Shown: piece after piece, positions 50,320 to 60,725 of the stretch
How positions within the stretch are numbered: the first letter of the stretch is position 1
Layout: each line of letters begins with the position of its first letter
Assembly: GCF_030252185.1 (NCBI RefSeq)
Contig: NZ_CP126970.1
Span: forward strand, 682,001 to 746,000
Direction: 5' to 3'
DNA: 64,000 nucleotides
Source: Corynebacterium suedekumii
Lineage (GTDB): Bacteria; Actinomycetota; Actinomycetes; Mycobacteriales; Mycobacteriaceae
The notes under the pieces: generated by a model
Told to the model about the DNA's origin: nothing
The model's database searches: none
What the model saw: the letters and a program-made list of their open reading frames with translations, nothing else
Program-made: the position numbers and the translations under genes

Positions 50320-52515
50320 CTAGAGCAGGTCCGGCAGGACGATGCCCGGCGCGATCTCCACGCCGCCACCGTCACCCGGCGGGGGCGGCAGCTCGGGCAG
50401 CTGGATCTCCGGCGCCGGCTCGGGCTCCGGGGCCGGCTCAGGTTCCGGCGACGGCTCCTCGGCCGGGGCGGGTTGTTCGGCCGGGCCGGTGGCCACCGGC
50501 GGCGGGGTGTAGGCGGGGGCCGGGGCGTAACCCATCGGGCCGGTGCCGAAGTTGATCGGTGCGGGCGAGGCGAACTGCTCGATCTCCTTGCCCTCCAGGG
50601 CACCGTCGAGGGTGGACTTCCAGATGCGGGCCGGGGTGCCGGAGCCGAACATGTTGCCGCCCCACTCGTTGAAGATGGCGGTGGTGTTGTCGGCGGTACC
50701 CACCCACACGGCGGTGGCCAGCTGGGGGGTGGCGCCGATGATCCAGGCGTCCTTGTTGTTGCCGGTGTCGCCGAGCTGGGCGGTACCCGTCTTGGCGGCG
50801 GACGGGCGGCCACCGGCGAGGGAGTTGCCGTTGGAGTAGGCGGCGAGCGGCCCCATGGCGGAGAGCAGGTTGTCGGCGACGACCTCGGAGACGCGGCGCT
50901 CACCGTCACCCGCCTGGTGCTCGTAGAGGACCTCACCGGTGCCGGTCTCGACCCGCTCGACGAAGTGGGTCTCGTGCCACACGCCACGGTTGGCGATGGT
51001 GGCCATCGCGGTGGCCAGGTCGATCGCCCGGGACTGGTACTGGCCGAGGATGATGCCCTCGTAGGGCTGACCGCCGTTCTCGGTGAGCGTGGCGGGGATG
51101 CCGGGCAGGCTGCGGGCGACACCGAGGGCGTGGGCCATGTCGGCGGTGTCCTGGGTGGTGTTCTCCAGGTCGTCCTGCAGGCGGATGAAGCTGGTGTTGT
51201 AGGAACGCTTGAGCGCCTCGGCGATGGTGGTGTAACCGGCGGAGGAGTTGTCCCAGTTGTTCACGGTGATACCGCCCGGCAGCTGCACCGGGGAGGAGTC
51301 GTACTGGGCGCTGAGCGGGATGCCCTGCTGGAGGGCAGCGGCCAGGCCGAAGATCTTGAAGGTGGAGCCGGTCTGCAGGGCGGCGTTGGCGTAGTCCCAG
51401 CCGGCGGCGTCCTCACCGCCGTAGTAGGAACGCACGGCACCGGTGCCCGGCTCGACGGTGGCCACCGCGGCCCGCGCATCCTCCTGCAGGCCGGCCATCT
51501 GCGTCTCCACCGCGTTGAGGGTGGCGTTCTGCGCCTGCATGTCGATGGTGGTGGTGATCCGCAGACCACGGGTGGTCACGTCGTCCTCGGTGATGCCGAC
51601 CCGCTGGAGCTCCTCCATGACGTGGTTCTTGATCATGCCGTTGGTGCCGGTGGCCTCGGTGTAGGCGGAGTACTCGGCCGGGTCGCGGGTCTCGGGGTAG
51701 ACCATGCCGGTGCGCTGCTCCGCCGGCAGGGCGTCCATCTCGACCATGCCGTCGAGGACGTAGTTCCAACGCTGTTCCGCCCCCTCCGGGTTGGTCCACG
51801 GGTCGAGCTGGCTGGGCAGCTGGATGGTGGCGGCCAGGACCGCCCCCTCCTCGGGGGTGACCTCGGCGACGGGCTTGTTGAAGTAGGCGTGGGACGCGGC
51901 CTCCATGCCGTAGGCGTTGCGGCCCAGGTAGACGGTGTTGAGGTAGGCGGAGAGGATGTCCTCTTTGCTCCACTCGTTGGTCATCTTGATGGAGTACACC
52001 AGCTCACGGGCCTTGCGGACGTAGGAGTGCTCGTCGCCGACCAGGGCGTTCTTCACGTACTGCTGCGTGATGGTGGAACCACCGCCGGCGGAGTCGTTGC
52101 CGGTGAGCTGGCCGATGACCGCGCGGCCGAAGCCGGTGAGGGAGAAGCCTCTGTTGGTCCAGAACTCCCGGTCCTCGGCGGCGAGGACGGCGTTCTGCAG
52201 GTGCTCCGGCACCTCATCCAGCGGCACCTGACGGCGGTTGCCCTCCGGGGGGACGACGCGGGCGAGCTCGGTGGAGGCGTCGGAGGCGTAGATGGAGGAG
52301 ACCTGCTTCGAGGTCAGCTCCTCCGGCTCCGGCACGTCATAGGTGGTGTAGGCGACGACGAACACACCCAACGGGATGAGGATGATCGCCGCGAGAATGC
52401 CCAGCAGCCACAGGAGCACGGTCCTGCCGCGGCTCCCGGAGCGCGTCTCCGCCGACGCCTTCGAACTGCCCCCACCCTTCCGGCTGGTGGAGGGCTTCCT
52501 TTTATCTTCAGACAC
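50320..52515 (-). CDS. ponA: Bifunctional class A penicillin-binding protein
   Basis: A 731-residue peptidoglycan polymerase. Cytoplasmic basic tail, one TM helix (VLLWLLGILAAIILIPLGVFVVAY), then the glycosyltransferase domain (AVLAAEDREFW with catalytic Glu, GGSTITQQYVKN, YLNTVYLGRNAYGMEAAS). The transpeptidase domain has STFK (TGSTFKIFG), SYN (KRSYNTSF) and KTGT (AAKTGTAQLGD). The C-terminal ~75 residues are a Pro/Glu-rich tail with repeated EPxPEPEPAP units. Position matches M. tuberculosis ponA1. Confidence 0.95.
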   Translation of the reverse strand: MSEDKRKPSTSRKGGGSSKASAETRSGSRGRTVLLWLLGILAAIILIPLGVFVVAYTTYDVPEPEELTSKQVSSIYASDASTELARVVPPEGNRRQVPLDEVPEHLQNAVLAAEDREFWTNRGFSLTGFGRAVIGQLTGNDSAGGGSTITQQYVKNALVGDEHSYVRKARELVYSIKMTNEWSKEDILSAYLNTVYLGRNAYGMEAASHAYFNKPVAEVTPEEGAVLAATIQLPSQLDPWTNPEGAEQRWNYVLDGMVEMDALPAEQRTGMVYPETRDPAEYSAYTEATGTNGMIKNHVMEELQRVGITEDDVTTRGLRITTTIDMQAQNATLNAVETQMAGLQEDARAAVATVEPGTGAVRSYYGGEDAAGWDYANAALQTGSTFKIFGLAAALQQGIPLSAQYDSSPVQLPGGITVNNWDNSSAGYTTIAEALKRSYNTSFIRLQDDLENTTQDTADMAHALGVARSLPGIPATLTENGGQPYEGIILGQYQSRAIDLATAMATIANRGVWHETHFVERVETGTGEVLYEHQAGDGERRVSEVVADNLLSAMGPLAAYSNGNSLAGGRPSAAKTGTAQLGDTGNNKDAWIIGATPQLATAVWVGTADNTTAIFNEWGGNMFGSGTPARIWKSTLDGALEGKEIEQFASPAPINFGTGPMGYAPAPAYTPPPVATGPAEQPAPAEEPSPEPEPAPEPEPAPEIQLPELPPPPGDGGGVEIAPGIVLPDLL

Positions 52516-52638
52516 CTGTCGACCCCGCTGCTATTGCTGATGACACTGATACAACTGTGAACACTACTTCCAATGCAGGCATTCGTGGAAACTTTTGTAC
52601 CCGGCGACACATCGCCGGCGCCCCGTCCCCGCCGTGCT

Positions 52639-53010
52639 TCACGACGCCGTCGCCGTCACCGCAGTGAGCAGATGGTTCCACCGGCAGCGCGGGCACACCT
52701 CCACGGTGTGGACGGTGGCCTCTTTCCCGGTGGCGACGATCCGGTCGATCTCCTCGTCGCTGCGGGCGGTGCCGGACATCCGGCCGAGCTGCTCACCGTG
52801 GATCCACCGCACCACCCGCAGGTCGTCTCCCCCGCACACCGGGCAGGGTCGGTCCGCCGGGCGACCGTGGTGGGTGGCGGCGGTGACGAGGAGGAAGTCC
52901 GCGTCGCAGATCTCCGCCCGGGTCACCGCGCCGGCCCGCCACCGCCGGAGCAGGTCGCGCCGTTCCCATTCATGGGACACCTCATTGCGATAGACAGCCA
53001 CGCCCGCCAT
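52639..53010 (-). CDS. DUF5318 family protein (zinc-ribbon-like)
   Basis: A 123-residue soluble protein. It starts MAGVAVYRNEVSHEWERRDLLRRWRAGAVTRAEICDADFLLVTAATHHG and carries two CxxC pairs (RPCPVCGGDD and VCPRCRWNHL) that probably form a zinc ribbon. It corresponds to M. tuberculosis Rv0049 next to ponA1. Function unknown. ATG 53010 is used rather than the longer ORF start. Confidence 0.85.
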   Translation of the reverse strand: MAGVAVYRNEVSHEWERRDLLRRWRAGAVTRAEICDADFLLVTAATHHGRPADRPCPVCGGDDLRVVRWIHGEQLGRMSGTARSDEEIDRIVATGKEATVHTVEVCPRCRWNHLLTAVTATAS

Positions 53011-53171
53011 CGTAGCGCCCGACGCCCGGGGCCGTGACCAGGCTTCTTGATCGATCAGGCGGGGTCGGAATGCGGGTTTGACCACACACCCGGCCTACGA
53101 TGGCCGTTTATGTGTGGGGCACACCCGTGCCCCGTAGCGGTACCCCCAAAGTACGAGGAGTGGATCCATCC

Positions 53172-54263
53172 ATGAGCAAGGTTCGCGTAGCGATTGTGGG
53201 CGTGGGCAACTGCGCCACCTCGCTGGTCCAGGGCGTCGAGTTCTACCGGAACGCCGCTGTCGACGAGAAGGTCCCGGGCCTCATGCACGTCAAGTTCGGT
53301 GACTACCACGTCAGCGACGTCGAGTTCGTCGCCGCCTTCGACGTCGACGACAAGAAGGTGGGCAAGGACCTCGCCGAGGCGATCGATGCGTCCCAGAACT
53401 GCACCATCAAGATCGCGGACGTCCCCACCTCCGGCGTCACCGTCCAGCGCGGCCCGACCCTCGACGGCTTGGGCACCCACTACCGCGACAGCATCGACGA
53501 GTCCGCGGCCGAGCCGGTGGACGTCGCTGCCGCGCTTCGCGACGCCGAGGTGGACGTCGTCGTCTCCTACCTTCCCGTGGGCTCGGAGCAGGCCGACAAG
53601 TTCTACGCCCAGGCCGCCATCGACGCGGGCTGCGCCTTCGTCAACGCCCTCCCGGTGTTCATCGCCTCCGACCCGGAGTGGGCCCAGAAGTTCGTCGACG
53701 CCGGCCTGCCCATCGTCGGCGACGACATCAAGTCCCAGGTCGGTGCCACCATCACCCACCGCGTCATGGCCAAGCTCTTCGAGGACCGCGGCGTCCGCCT
53801 CGAGCGCACCATGCAGCTCAACGTCGGCGGCAACATGGACTTCAAGAACATGCTCGACCGTGACCGCCTCGAGTCCAAGAAGATCTCCAAGACGCAGGCC
53901 GTGACCTCCAACCTCGTCGACTCCCCCATCGCCGGCAAGACCGCCGACCGCAACGTCCACATCGGCCCGTCCGACTACGTCGAGTGGCTCGACGACCGTA
54001 AGTGGGCCTACGTCCGCCTCGAGGGCACCGCCTTCGGTGAGGTGCCGCTCAACCTGGAGTACAAGCTCGAGGTGTGGGACTCCCCCAACTCCGCCGGCAT
54101 CATCATCGACGCGGTCCGCGCCGCCAAGATCGCCCTGGACCGCAAGGTCGCCGGCCCGGTCCTGCCCGCCAGCGCCTACCTGATGAAGTCCCCGCCGGTG
54201 CAGCTCGGCGACGACGAGGCCCGCGCCCAGCTCGAGGCCTTCATCATCGGTGCCGATGACTAG
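53172..54263 (+). CDS. ino1: Inositol-1-phosphate (inositol-3-phosphate) synthase
   Basis: Converts glucose 6-phosphate to inositol phosphate with NAD, the first step to phosphatidylinositol and mycothiol. The 363-residue protein has the N-terminal Rossmann motif [64 protein letters not shown] and the C-terminal block [44 protein letters not shown] lies 12 nt before the ATG. In C. glutamicum the regulator IpsA controls this gene. Confidence 0.96.
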   Translation: MSKVRVAIVGVGNCATSLVQGVEFYRNAAVDEKVPGLMHVKFGDYHVSDVEFVAAFDVDDKKVGKDLAEAIDASQNCTIKIADVPTSGVTVQRGPTLDGLGTHYRDSIDESAAEPVDVAAALRDAEVDVVVSYLPVGSEQADKFYAQAAIDAGCAFVNALPVFIASDPEWAQKFVDAGLPIVGDDIKSQVGATITHRVMAKLFEDRGVRLERTMQLNVGGNMDFKNMLDRDRLESKKISKTQAVTSNLVDSPIAGKTADRNVHIGPSDYVEWLDDRKWAYVRLEGTAFGEVPLNLEYKLEVWDSPNSAGIIIDAVRAAKIALDRKVAGPVLPASAYLMKSPPVQLGDDEARAQLEAFIIGADD

Positions 54264-54315
54264 GGACACCCACCCCGCATGTGGTCCCCTGGACAATTTC
54301 AGGGGCAAACATGTC

Positions 54316-54321
54316 TATCAT
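54316..54321 (+). promoter_or_regulatory. Candidate leaderless -10 element of the MarR gene
   Basis: TATCAT ends exactly 7 nt before ATG 54329, with no ribosome binding site in between. Confidence 0.5.
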
Positions 54322-54328
54322 GGTTGCC

Positions 54329-54790
54329 ATGACTAACCCGACCCCTGAGGACATTGCCGCCCGGATCCGCCCGGCACTGACGAAGCTGTACGTGATGTAT
54401 TTCCGCATCGCCGAGCAGTCCGACCTCACGGGCCCCCAGCTGTCGATCCTGGCCCGCCTCAAGGACAACGGCCCCTCGCGCATCAGCCACATCGCCAAGC
54501 AGGAGGGCATCCGCATGCCCACCGCCTCGAACGCGCTGCACCAGCTGGAGCAGCGTGAGCTGGTCGAGCGGGTGCGCGACGAGTCGGACCGGCGCGGTGT
54601 CCGCGTCACCCTCACCGACCTCGGGGCCAGCGAGCTCCAGCGCGTCGGTGAGGAGCGGACCACGTACCTGGCGGAGATGCTGGGCACCCTCGACGAGGAG
54701 GGCCTCAAGCGGGCGGACGAGCTCGCGGAGGTCATCAACGAACTGGCGGACGCCTACGGCGCGAACCTGATTGACACGACCACGGAGTGA
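54329..54790 (+). CDS. MarR-family transcriptional regulator
   Basis: A 153-residue winged-helix regulator. The HTH is LTGPQLSILARLKDNGPSRISHIAKQEGIRMPTASNALHQLEQRELVERVRDESDRRGVRVTLTDLG with the wing Arg/Asp residues typical of MarR. Helical dimerisation ends follow. It is co-directional with ino1 and the universal stress gene. The ligand and targets are unknown; the start codon follows a TATCAT element at leaderless spacing. Confidence 0.9.
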   Translation: MTNPTPEDIAARIRPALTKLYVMYFRIAEQSDLTGPQLSILARLKDNGPSRISHIAKQEGIRMPTASNALHQLEQRELVERVRDESDRRGVRVTLTDLGASELQRVGEERTTYLAEMLGTLDEEGLKRADELAEVINELADAYGANLIDTTTE

Positions 54791-54839
54791 CCGGGAATAA
54801 TGGGCTGTGACACCACGTCCGCCGACCCCATCATCCTGA

Positions 54840-55793
54840 ATGGCATCCACTCTCCCTGCCTCTGACTCTGACGCCCCCGCCCGTCTCCTCATTGCCTGGC
54901 ACCCGGACACCCCGGGCACCGAGGCACTGGAACTGGCCGCCTGGCTCAGCCGCACCACTGACGTCCGCATCCGCGTCGTCAGTACCTTCGTGCGCCCGTG
55001 GCCGTCCTCGTCCCTGAGCAAACTGGGCGGGAAGTACCGGAAGTGGGTGGCCCGGCAGGCGGCGGCCGCAGAGAAGGCGGTCAAGAACGCGCTCACCGAT
55101 GCCGGGGTCGACCGGGAGTTCTGGGACGAGGAGATCTCGGTGTTCGCCGACGGTCCCTCCGAATCCGTGCTGCTCACCGAGGCGGCCAACGCCTTCGGCG
55201 CCCAGCTGGTCATCCTCGGTTCGGACGCCGCCGCCCCCAAGGGACGGTTCCTTGCCGGGACGACCGCGGACTCCCTGCTCCACTCCTCCCCCAAGCCGCT
55301 CGGCCTGGCGCCGCGCGCGGTGAAGCTGTCCAAGCGGGGCGTGACCCGGATGAACTTCGCGTTCCTGGAGAGCCTGGGCACTGAGAATGACCCCTCCCTC
55401 CACTTCGCCGCCGGCCTCGCCGCGAAGTGGGGCGTGAGCCTGCGGATCCTCGCCTTCTCCCCCTCCGGGATCGCGGACATGCCGTTCAACGACAAACTCG
55501 ATCTCTCCCGGGAGCTCGTGGACGAATGGCGGGAACACTCCCTGGCCATGCTCGACCGGGCCCATGACGCCGTGCACGACGCCTACCCCGATCTGCCCGT
55601 CGAATCGGAGATCGGCACCGGCGTCGGCTGGGCCGGAGCGATCGACGCCCTCAAGTGGAAGAAGGGCGACCTGCTCATCCTCGGGTCAAACCCGATGGGC
55701 GCGATCGAGCGGGTCTTCGTCGGCTCGACGGCCACGGAGTTCCTCCGCCACGTCCAGGTGCCCGTGGTCATCCACCCCTCCCCCAACGCATAA
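54840..55793 (+). CDS. Universal stress protein family, two-domain
   Basis: 317 residues with two UspA-type domains. The second carries ILGSNPMGAIERVFVGSTATEFLRHVQVPVVIHP, a recognisable but degenerate ATP-binding G(x2)G(x9)GS loop. The first carries VILGSDAAAPKGRFLAGTTADSLLHSSPKPLGLAP, also degenerate. Nucleotide binding is therefore doubtful. Follows the MarR gene by 49 bp. Confidence 0.85.
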   Translation: MASTLPASDSDAPARLLIAWHPDTPGTEALELAAWLSRTTDVRIRVVSTFVRPWPSSSLSKLGGKYRKWVARQAAAAEKAVKNALTDAGVDREFWDEEISVFADGPSESVLLTEAANAFGAQLVILGSDAAAPKGRFLAGTTADSLLHSSPKPLGLAPRAVKLSKRGVTRMNFAFLESLGTENDPSLHFAAGLAAKWGVSLRILAFSPSGIADMPFNDKLDLSRELVDEWREHSLAMLDRAHDAVHDAYPDLPVESEIGTGVGWAGAIDALKWKKGDLLILGSNPMGAIERVFVGSTATEFLRHVQVPVVIHPSPNA

Positions 55794-55814
55794 GTTTTCT
55801 GCCCGCCCGGGGAC

Positions 55815-55820
55815 TAGGCT
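55815..55820 (+). promoter_or_regulatory. Candidate leaderless -10 element of the 182-aa membrane protein gene
   Basis: TAGGCT ends 7 nt before ATG 55828, the same sequence and spacing found at the hrrS/DUF2020 promoters. Confidence 0.5.
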
Positions 55821-55827
55821 CGAGGGC

Positions 55828-56376
55828 ATGACTGGCGCACACCCGGACGACCCCCATGATCCCACCTCCCCCGATTCCGGCCGCCGGAACGGGCGGTGGC
55901 GCGGATTCCTCGAGCACCCCGAGAATGATCTGACCGCGGACGCCGACTTCGCCAACCGTCGCCGCCCGGAACCACACTCCCCCGAGGAGCTGGCCTCCTC
56001 CGTCGACCCGGCCGTGCAGGCGGCGCGCAACACGCAGTCCACCCGACAGGCCATCCAGTGGCTCATCGCCATCCCGGCGGTCACCTTCGCCCTGGCCCTC
56101 ATTCTCGGGATCATCTTCCGGGTCATGGGCGGGCCGGCCTGTGACGCCGGGCAGGCGGCGTTCCTGTGCACCCGGGACGCGCAGATCTGGTGGTCCGTGA
56201 TCACCAGCATCCCGCCGATCGTCGGCGTGCTGGGCTGCGCGTTCATCATGAACCACAAGCTGAAGAACTACACCCGCTGGCGCCCCTGGATGGGCGTGTT
56301 CTGGGTGATGATCCCCTTCTGCATGATCTGGCTCATCACCGCCGGCCAGATCCTCATCACCGCCCTGAACAGCTAG
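55828..56376 (+). CDS. Hypothetical membrane protein
   Basis: 182 residues: a Pro/Asp-rich cytoplasmic N-terminus of about 75 residues, then three transmembrane helices ([65 protein letters not shown]), with two Cys in the first extracytoplasmic loop ([16 protein letters not shown]). Function unknown. The TAG stop shares CTAG with the convergent trhO gene. Confidence 0.78.
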   Translation: MTGAHPDDPHDPTSPDSGRRNGRWRGFLEHPENDLTADADFANRRRPEPHSPEELASSVDPAVQAARNTQSTRQAIQWLIAIPAVTFALALILGIIFRVMGGPACDAGQAAFLCTRDAQIWWSVITSIPPIVGVLGCAFIMNHKLKNYTRWRPWMGVFWVMIPFCMIWLITAGQILITALNS

Positions 56377-57287
56377 GCCCGGGCGAGCTCGGCGGCGACC
56401 TCCGCGCAGTCGGGGCGGCCACAGTGCGCGGTGGCCACCCCGGCGGCGCAGGTCTCACACACCAGGGCCTGCTTCCGGCAGGTGTCCTCGTTGACGCAGT
56501 TGATGAAGTTGTTCGTCGCGGCATCACAGTGGATGCAGTGCCCGAGCTCCGTGTAGTCCTCGCCGAACTCGACGTGCATCCGCTTGTCGAAGACGTAGAG
56601 CGAGCCCTCCCACAGACCCTTGTTGCCGAACTTCTCCCCGTAGCGGACGATGCCCCCGTCGAGCTGGTAGACCTCCCCGAACCCGCGGTTCTTCATCAGC
56701 GTCGACAGCACCTCGCAACGCACCCCGCCAGTGCAGTAGGTGACCACGGGACGGTCCTTCATCCAGTCGTACTTGCCGGACTCGATCTCCCCGATGAAGT
56801 CATGGGTGGTGGCCACGTCCGGGACCACGGCGTCGCGGAAACGGCCGATCTGCGCCTCCATCGCATTGCGGCCGTCGAAGAATACGACGTCGTCGCCGCG
56901 GGCGTCGACAAGCTCGTTGACCTCCTCGGGGCTGAGGTGGACGCCGCCACCGACGACCCCGTCCTCATCCACCTTCAGCTCACCCGGCGCGCCGAACGCG
57001 ACGATCTCGTCCCGGACCTTCACCGACAGCTTCGGGAAGTCCTCCGCCCCGCCCTCGGACCACTTGAACTCCATGTCGTGGAAGCCCGGGTAGTCGCGCG
57101 TCTTGCGGATGTAACGCTTGCACGCGTCAATGTCGCCGCCGACCGTGCCGTTGATGCCGTGCTCGGAGACAAGGATCCGGCCGCGCAGCCCGAGGGACTC
57201 GCAGAGGTCACGCTGCCAGAGCATGACCGCCTTCGGGTCCGCGACGGGGGTGAAACGGTAGTACAGGAGGATTTTGCTGATGGCCAC
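56373..57287 (-). CDS. trhO: tRNA uridine hydroxylase TrhO (rhodanese-like, UPF0176)
   Basis: TrhO enzymes hydroxylate U34 of tRNA. The 304-residue protein has the N-terminal UPF0176 domain ([49 protein letters not shown]), then the rhodanese domain with active Cys in [23 protein letters not shown], and a C-terminal zinc-like Cys cluster ([32 protein letters not shown]). GTG 57287 gives the conserved [12 protein letters not shown] start. Confidence 0.92.
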   Translation of the reverse strand: MAISKILLYYRFTPVADPKAVMLWQRDLCESLGLRGRILVSEHGINGTVGGDIDACKRYIRKTRDYPGFHDMEFKWSEGGAEDFPKLSVKVRDEIVAFGAPGELKVDEDGVVGGGVHLSPEEVNELVDARGDDVVFFDGRNAMEAQIGRFRDAVVPDVATTHDFIGEIESGKYDWMKDRPVVTYCTGGVRCEVLSTLMKNRGFGEVYQLDGGIVRYGEKFGNKGLWEGSLYVFDKRMHVEFGEDYTELGHCIHCDAATNNFINCVNEDTCRKQALVCETCAAGVATAHCGRPDCAEVAAELARA

Positions 57288-57297
57288 GGCAGAGAGT

Positions 57298-59058
57298 CTA
57301 GTCGGCGTCGTCGGTGCTCTGATCGACCAGGCGGTACCGCTGGTTCGGTGACCGAGCCGGTTCGGTGAACTCCACCACCCCTTGCTTCCTGAGGTCCTGG
57401 AGAATTGGGTTGATCTGCCCATCCCTCAAGGTGGTTGCCTCTTTGAGCTCTTCCTTGGACAGCGGCTCAGATGCTCCGGTAAGGGTGTCCACCACTCGCC
57501 GTCGCCGCTCCCGAGCTGGGACTCGACCAGTCCCTCCGGACTTGGGGAGATCGGGCTGGTCGATGCCGGTGGATGAGGAGGCGTCCCGATAAACGTAGAC
57601 AGTGCCACCGCGCTCGCCACGGGCACGAGCAAGGCCGAACTGGACTAGTTCCTGTAGCTGGCGTCGAGCTTCAACCGAGTCCATCGTCGGAAACTCGGCT
57701 CGGAAACTGGCATTCGTGATCTTCTCACCTTTACGCAGCGCAACCAGTGCCACGCGCTGCCCGACACTAAGTTGAGAGAGTCCGGGAACGGACTGGAGCC
57801 ACTCCAGCTCCTCTGCGGAGAACAAGGAAACTGACGACAGCTCAACCTCGAAAGAGACGACCTTGTCCCGAAACCTGGGTTCCGGAAGGTGCGCCCTCTC
57901 GAGTTCGGAACGTATCGAGGGTATGCCCGTCGCGCTCGCTTCGATAACTCGATTGCCATCGCTCGTCGTAATGGATCTGCACATCTCATAGAGCACAGGA
58001 TTCCTCGCGCTGGGCCCGGTTCTACCCAACTGCCTCACTGTCAGCCCCCAAAGGCCGCCTGGGTTTGTCACAAAGAGTTTGCCCGGCTTCTTCACGACGT
58101 TGATGTAGGAATTCTGCGAAGCAGCTGACAGATCCCGATGAACGAGTGCGTTTGCGACGATCTCCCGTAGAGCCACCAGAGGAAGGTCGTGTATATCGCG
58201 ACCATGACCGCTTTCCGGATCAAAAACCACTGAAACGCCGGAATTCTCCGCCAACCAGTCCACCGTGGACTCCAGGAGATCAGGGATGGGACCGGCGCCC
58301 TCCCGCTGGTTCCGGAGCCGAAACTGAGACTCACTACCCTCGCCGGGGATGACTCGGGCCTTGACCGACAGCGTAGGGAGGAACTGCTGTGGATGAATGC
58401 CCATCGCATAGACCGCTGCCACGGTAGGCGACCCCGATTCCGGATCCACAACATTGGTCCTGACAAGAAGGGTCTTTCGATCAAGTCCATCTAAACGCGG
58501 TGCACGTTGACGCTGCCGCGAAAGGTACTGATCCAGTAACTGTGGATCCAGATCTCGATCCACGTCAGCACCGTGCACCGGCTGTACATCGAATCGCGGT
58601 GCCATCTGGTGTGCCACCATGATCCGCACTTCGTGCTCACTCAGTTGGTGGTCACCGTCACCAGAGCGAATGTACGCGGGACCATTTTCTCCGACCCTGT
58701 AGGGCCGAAGTTCAGGCGCCTGAGGTGGCACGACACAGGCGACGACGTCTTTCCCGTCGATGACATGCTTTTCGACGGCTCCGAGCCTGATGGGTGGATT
58801 GATCCTCCCTCTAGCTTTCGCTCCGAGCGCATCCATCAATGCACCGGCATCACCGACTCCTGTGACATCGATGACCCCAGGGCCCTCCGAGATTCCAAGT
58901 AGTATCAGTCCACCTTCGGGCATGTTGGCGAAAGCACTGAGGGTTTCATCCAAGCTCTCCGGATAACCGTCAGCCGCCTTCTTTGCCTCTATATTCCAGG
59001 TATCACCGCCCGTTTCCTGGAGAAACTCTATCTGCGCCCGGACATTGATGCTGTGCAT
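57298..59058 (-). CDS. AlbA_2/Schlafen-type ATP-binding protein with C-terminal winged helix
   Basis: A 586-residue protein. N-terminal AlbA_2 domain ([47 protein letters not shown]), a middle segment, then a GHKL-like ATPase motif ([19 protein letters not shown] ... [13 protein letters not shown]) typical of RecG-like COG2865 regulators. C-terminal winged-helix repeats follow ([66 protein letters not shown]). Codons end in A/T more often than neighbours, suggesting recent gain. ATG 59058 starts [13 protein letters not shown]. Some AlbA_2 proteins act in transcription control or phage defence; the role here is unknown. Confidence 0.8.
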   Translation of the reverse strand: MHSINVRAQIEFLQETGGDTWNIEAKKAADGYPESLDETLSAFANMPEGGLILLGISEGPGVIDVTGVGDAGALMDALGAKARGRINPPIRLGAVEKHVIDGKDVVACVVPPQAPELRPYRVGENGPAYIRSGDGDHQLSEHEVRIMVAHQMAPRFDVQPVHGADVDRDLDPQLLDQYLSRQRQRAPRLDGLDRKTLLVRTNVVDPESGSPTVAAVYAMGIHPQQFLPTLSVKARVIPGEGSESQFRLRNQREGAGPIPDLLESTVDWLAENSGVSVVFDPESGHGRDIHDLPLVALREIVANALVHRDLSAASQNSYINVVKKPGKLFVTNPGGLWGLTVRQLGRTGPSARNPVLYEMCRSITTSDGNRVIEASATGIPSIRSELERAHLPEPRFRDKVVSFEVELSSVSLFSAEELEWLQSVPGLSQLSVGQRVALVALRKGEKITNASFRAEFPTMDSVEARRQLQELVQFGLARARGERGGTVYVYRDASSSTGIDQPDLPKSGGTGRVPARERRRRVVDTLTGASEPLSKEELKEATTLRDGQINPILQDLRKQGVVEFTEPARSPNQRYRLVDQSTDDAD

Positions 59059-59073
59059 ACGCCCAACATAGCT

Positions 59074-59127
59074 AACATATATGGAACATGCATGGAAGCA
59101 TTCATCCATCCATGTTTCATATATGTT
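59074..59127. repeat. AT-rich inverted repeat between DUF1846 and AlbA_2 genes
   Basis: Arms 59074-59090 (AACATATATGGAACATG) and 59111-59127 pair over 17 bp with one mismatch, with a 20-nt loop that contains further ATCC/ATGC repeats. It fills the 72-bp gap upstream of the AlbA_2 gene and has no G/C-rich stem, so it looks more like an operator for that gene than a terminator. Confidence 0.7.
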
Positions 59128-59130
59128 TTC

Positions 59131-60624
59131 CTATCGCTTCCGGTACAGCGACTTGCGCCAGAACTGCGGCTCGGAGGTGACCAGGACGCCGAGGTTGCGG
59201 AAGATGCCCTCGTCGACGGAACCGAGGATGGTGGTGGTGTGGGCCTCGCAGCCGGCGAGGTTCTTCAGCTGCGCCAGGGCGCGGCGGGCCTCCTCGGAGC
59301 GGGCGGCGGAGACGGACAGGGCGATGAGCACCTCGTCGGTGTGCAGTCGGGGGTTGCGGGAGCCGAGGTGGTCGGTCTTGAGGGTCTGGATCGGTTCGAT
59401 GGATTCCGGGGAGAGCAGGTGGGTCTCCTTGTCGATGCCCGCCAGCTGCTTGAGCGCGTTGAGCAGCATGCCGGCGGAGCAGCCGAGCAATTCGGTGGTC
59501 TTGCCGGTGATGATGGTGCCGTCGGCGAGCTCGAGGGCGGCGCCGGGCAGGCCGGTCTGCTCGGCGATGGCGAGGGCGGGGGCGACGACGGCGCGGTCGT
59601 CGACACGGCAGCCGGCCTTGCTCATGACCATGGCGACGCGGGAGGAGAGGGTGTCGTCGAGTTCGTCACGCCGCTCGTCCACCTGGGCCTTGAAGTAGCG
59701 GCGGATGATCTCCTGGCGGGAGGCCTCGCGGCACACGTCGTCGTCGGAGATGCAGTAGCCGGCCATGTTGACGCCCATGTCGGTGGGCGACAGGTAGGGG
59801 CTGGACCCGGCGAGGGTCTCCAGCAGCGTCTTGAGCAGCGGGAACACCTCAACATCGCGGTTGTAGCTGGTGACCTGCTCGCCGTAGGCGGCGAGGTGGA
59901 AGGGGTCGATGACGTTGATGTCGTCGAGGTCGACGGTCGCCGCCTCATAGGCGAGGTTGACGGGGTGCTCGAGCGGCAGGTTCCAGATGGGGAAGGTCTC
60001 GAACTTCGCGTAGCCGGCGGTGATGCCGCGCTGGAACTCGTGGTAGACCTGCGACAGGCAGGTGGCCAGCTTGCCGGAACCGGGGCCGGGGGCGGTGACG
60101 ACGACCACGTCGCGGGAGGTCTCCACGTACTCGTTGACGCCGAAGCCCTCCTCGGAGACGATCCGGCGGGTGTCCGTCGGGTAGCCGGGGATGATGCGGT
60201 GGCGGGCGACCCGGATGCCCAGGCGTTCGAGCCGGTCGATGAAGGCCTGGGCGATGGGGTTGTCGTCGGTCAGCTGGGTCATGACGACGTTCTCCACGAG
60301 GAAACCGCGCTCGCGGAACACGTCGATGAGCCGCAGGGCGTCCTCCTCGTAGGGGATGCCGAGGTCGGCGCGGACCTTCTGTCGTTCGAGGTCCTTGGCG
60401 TTGAGGCAGACGACGATCTCCAGGTCGTCCCGGATGCGCTCGAGCATGGCGATCTTGTTGTCCGGGGTGAACCCGGGCAGGACGCGGGAGGCGTGCATGT
60501 CGTCGAAGAGTTTGCCGCCCATCTCCAGGTAGAGCTTGCCGCCGATCTCCCGGCGTCGGGCGTTGATGTGCTCCGACTGCATCTCGATGTACTTCTCGCG
60601 GTCAAAGCCGATCTGGTGCGGCAT
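59131..60624 (-). CDS. DUF1846 family protein
   Basis: A 497-residue protein matching the DUF1846 family over its length: [82 protein letters not shown] (a P-loop-like segment) and [21 protein letters not shown]. Structures of relatives suggest a phosphate-binding multidomain enzyme, but no activity is established. Confidence 0.9.
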   Translation of the reverse strand: MPHQIGFDREKYIEMQSEHINARRREIGGKLYLEMGGKLFDDMHASRVLPGFTPDNKIAMLERIRDDLEIVVCLNAKDLERQKVRADLGIPYEEDALRLIDVFRERGFLVENVVMTQLTDDNPIAQAFIDRLERLGIRVARHRIIPGYPTDTRRIVSEEGFGVNEYVETSRDVVVVTAPGPGSGKLATCLSQVYHEFQRGITAGYAKFETFPIWNLPLEHPVNLAYEAATVDLDDINVIDPFHLAAYGEQVTSYNRDVEVFPLLKTLLETLAGSSPYLSPTDMGVNMAGYCISDDDVCREASRQEIIRRYFKAQVDERRDELDDTLSSRVAMVMSKAGCRVDDRAVVAPALAIAEQTGLPGAALELADGTIITGKTTELLGCSAGMLLNALKQLAGIDKETHLLSPESIEPIQTLKTDHLGSRNPRLHTDEVLIALSVSAARSEEARRALAQLKNLAGCEAHTTTILGSVDEGIFRNLGVLVTSEPQFWRKSLYRKR

Positions 60625-60713
60625 GCGTGCATCCCCTGGTGAGACTGAGTGAGACTGTGTGAGGCCTGAAACTTACCGGTCCGACTCTACCGCGTGGGCC
60701 AATCCGCGGCGTC

Positions 60714-60719
60714 TACACT
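60714..60719 (+). promoter_or_regulatory. Candidate leaderless -10 element of the Nei-like gene
   Basis: TACACT ends 6 nt before ATG 60726; no ribosome site is visible. Confidence 0.45.
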
Positions 60720-60725
60720 GTCGCC

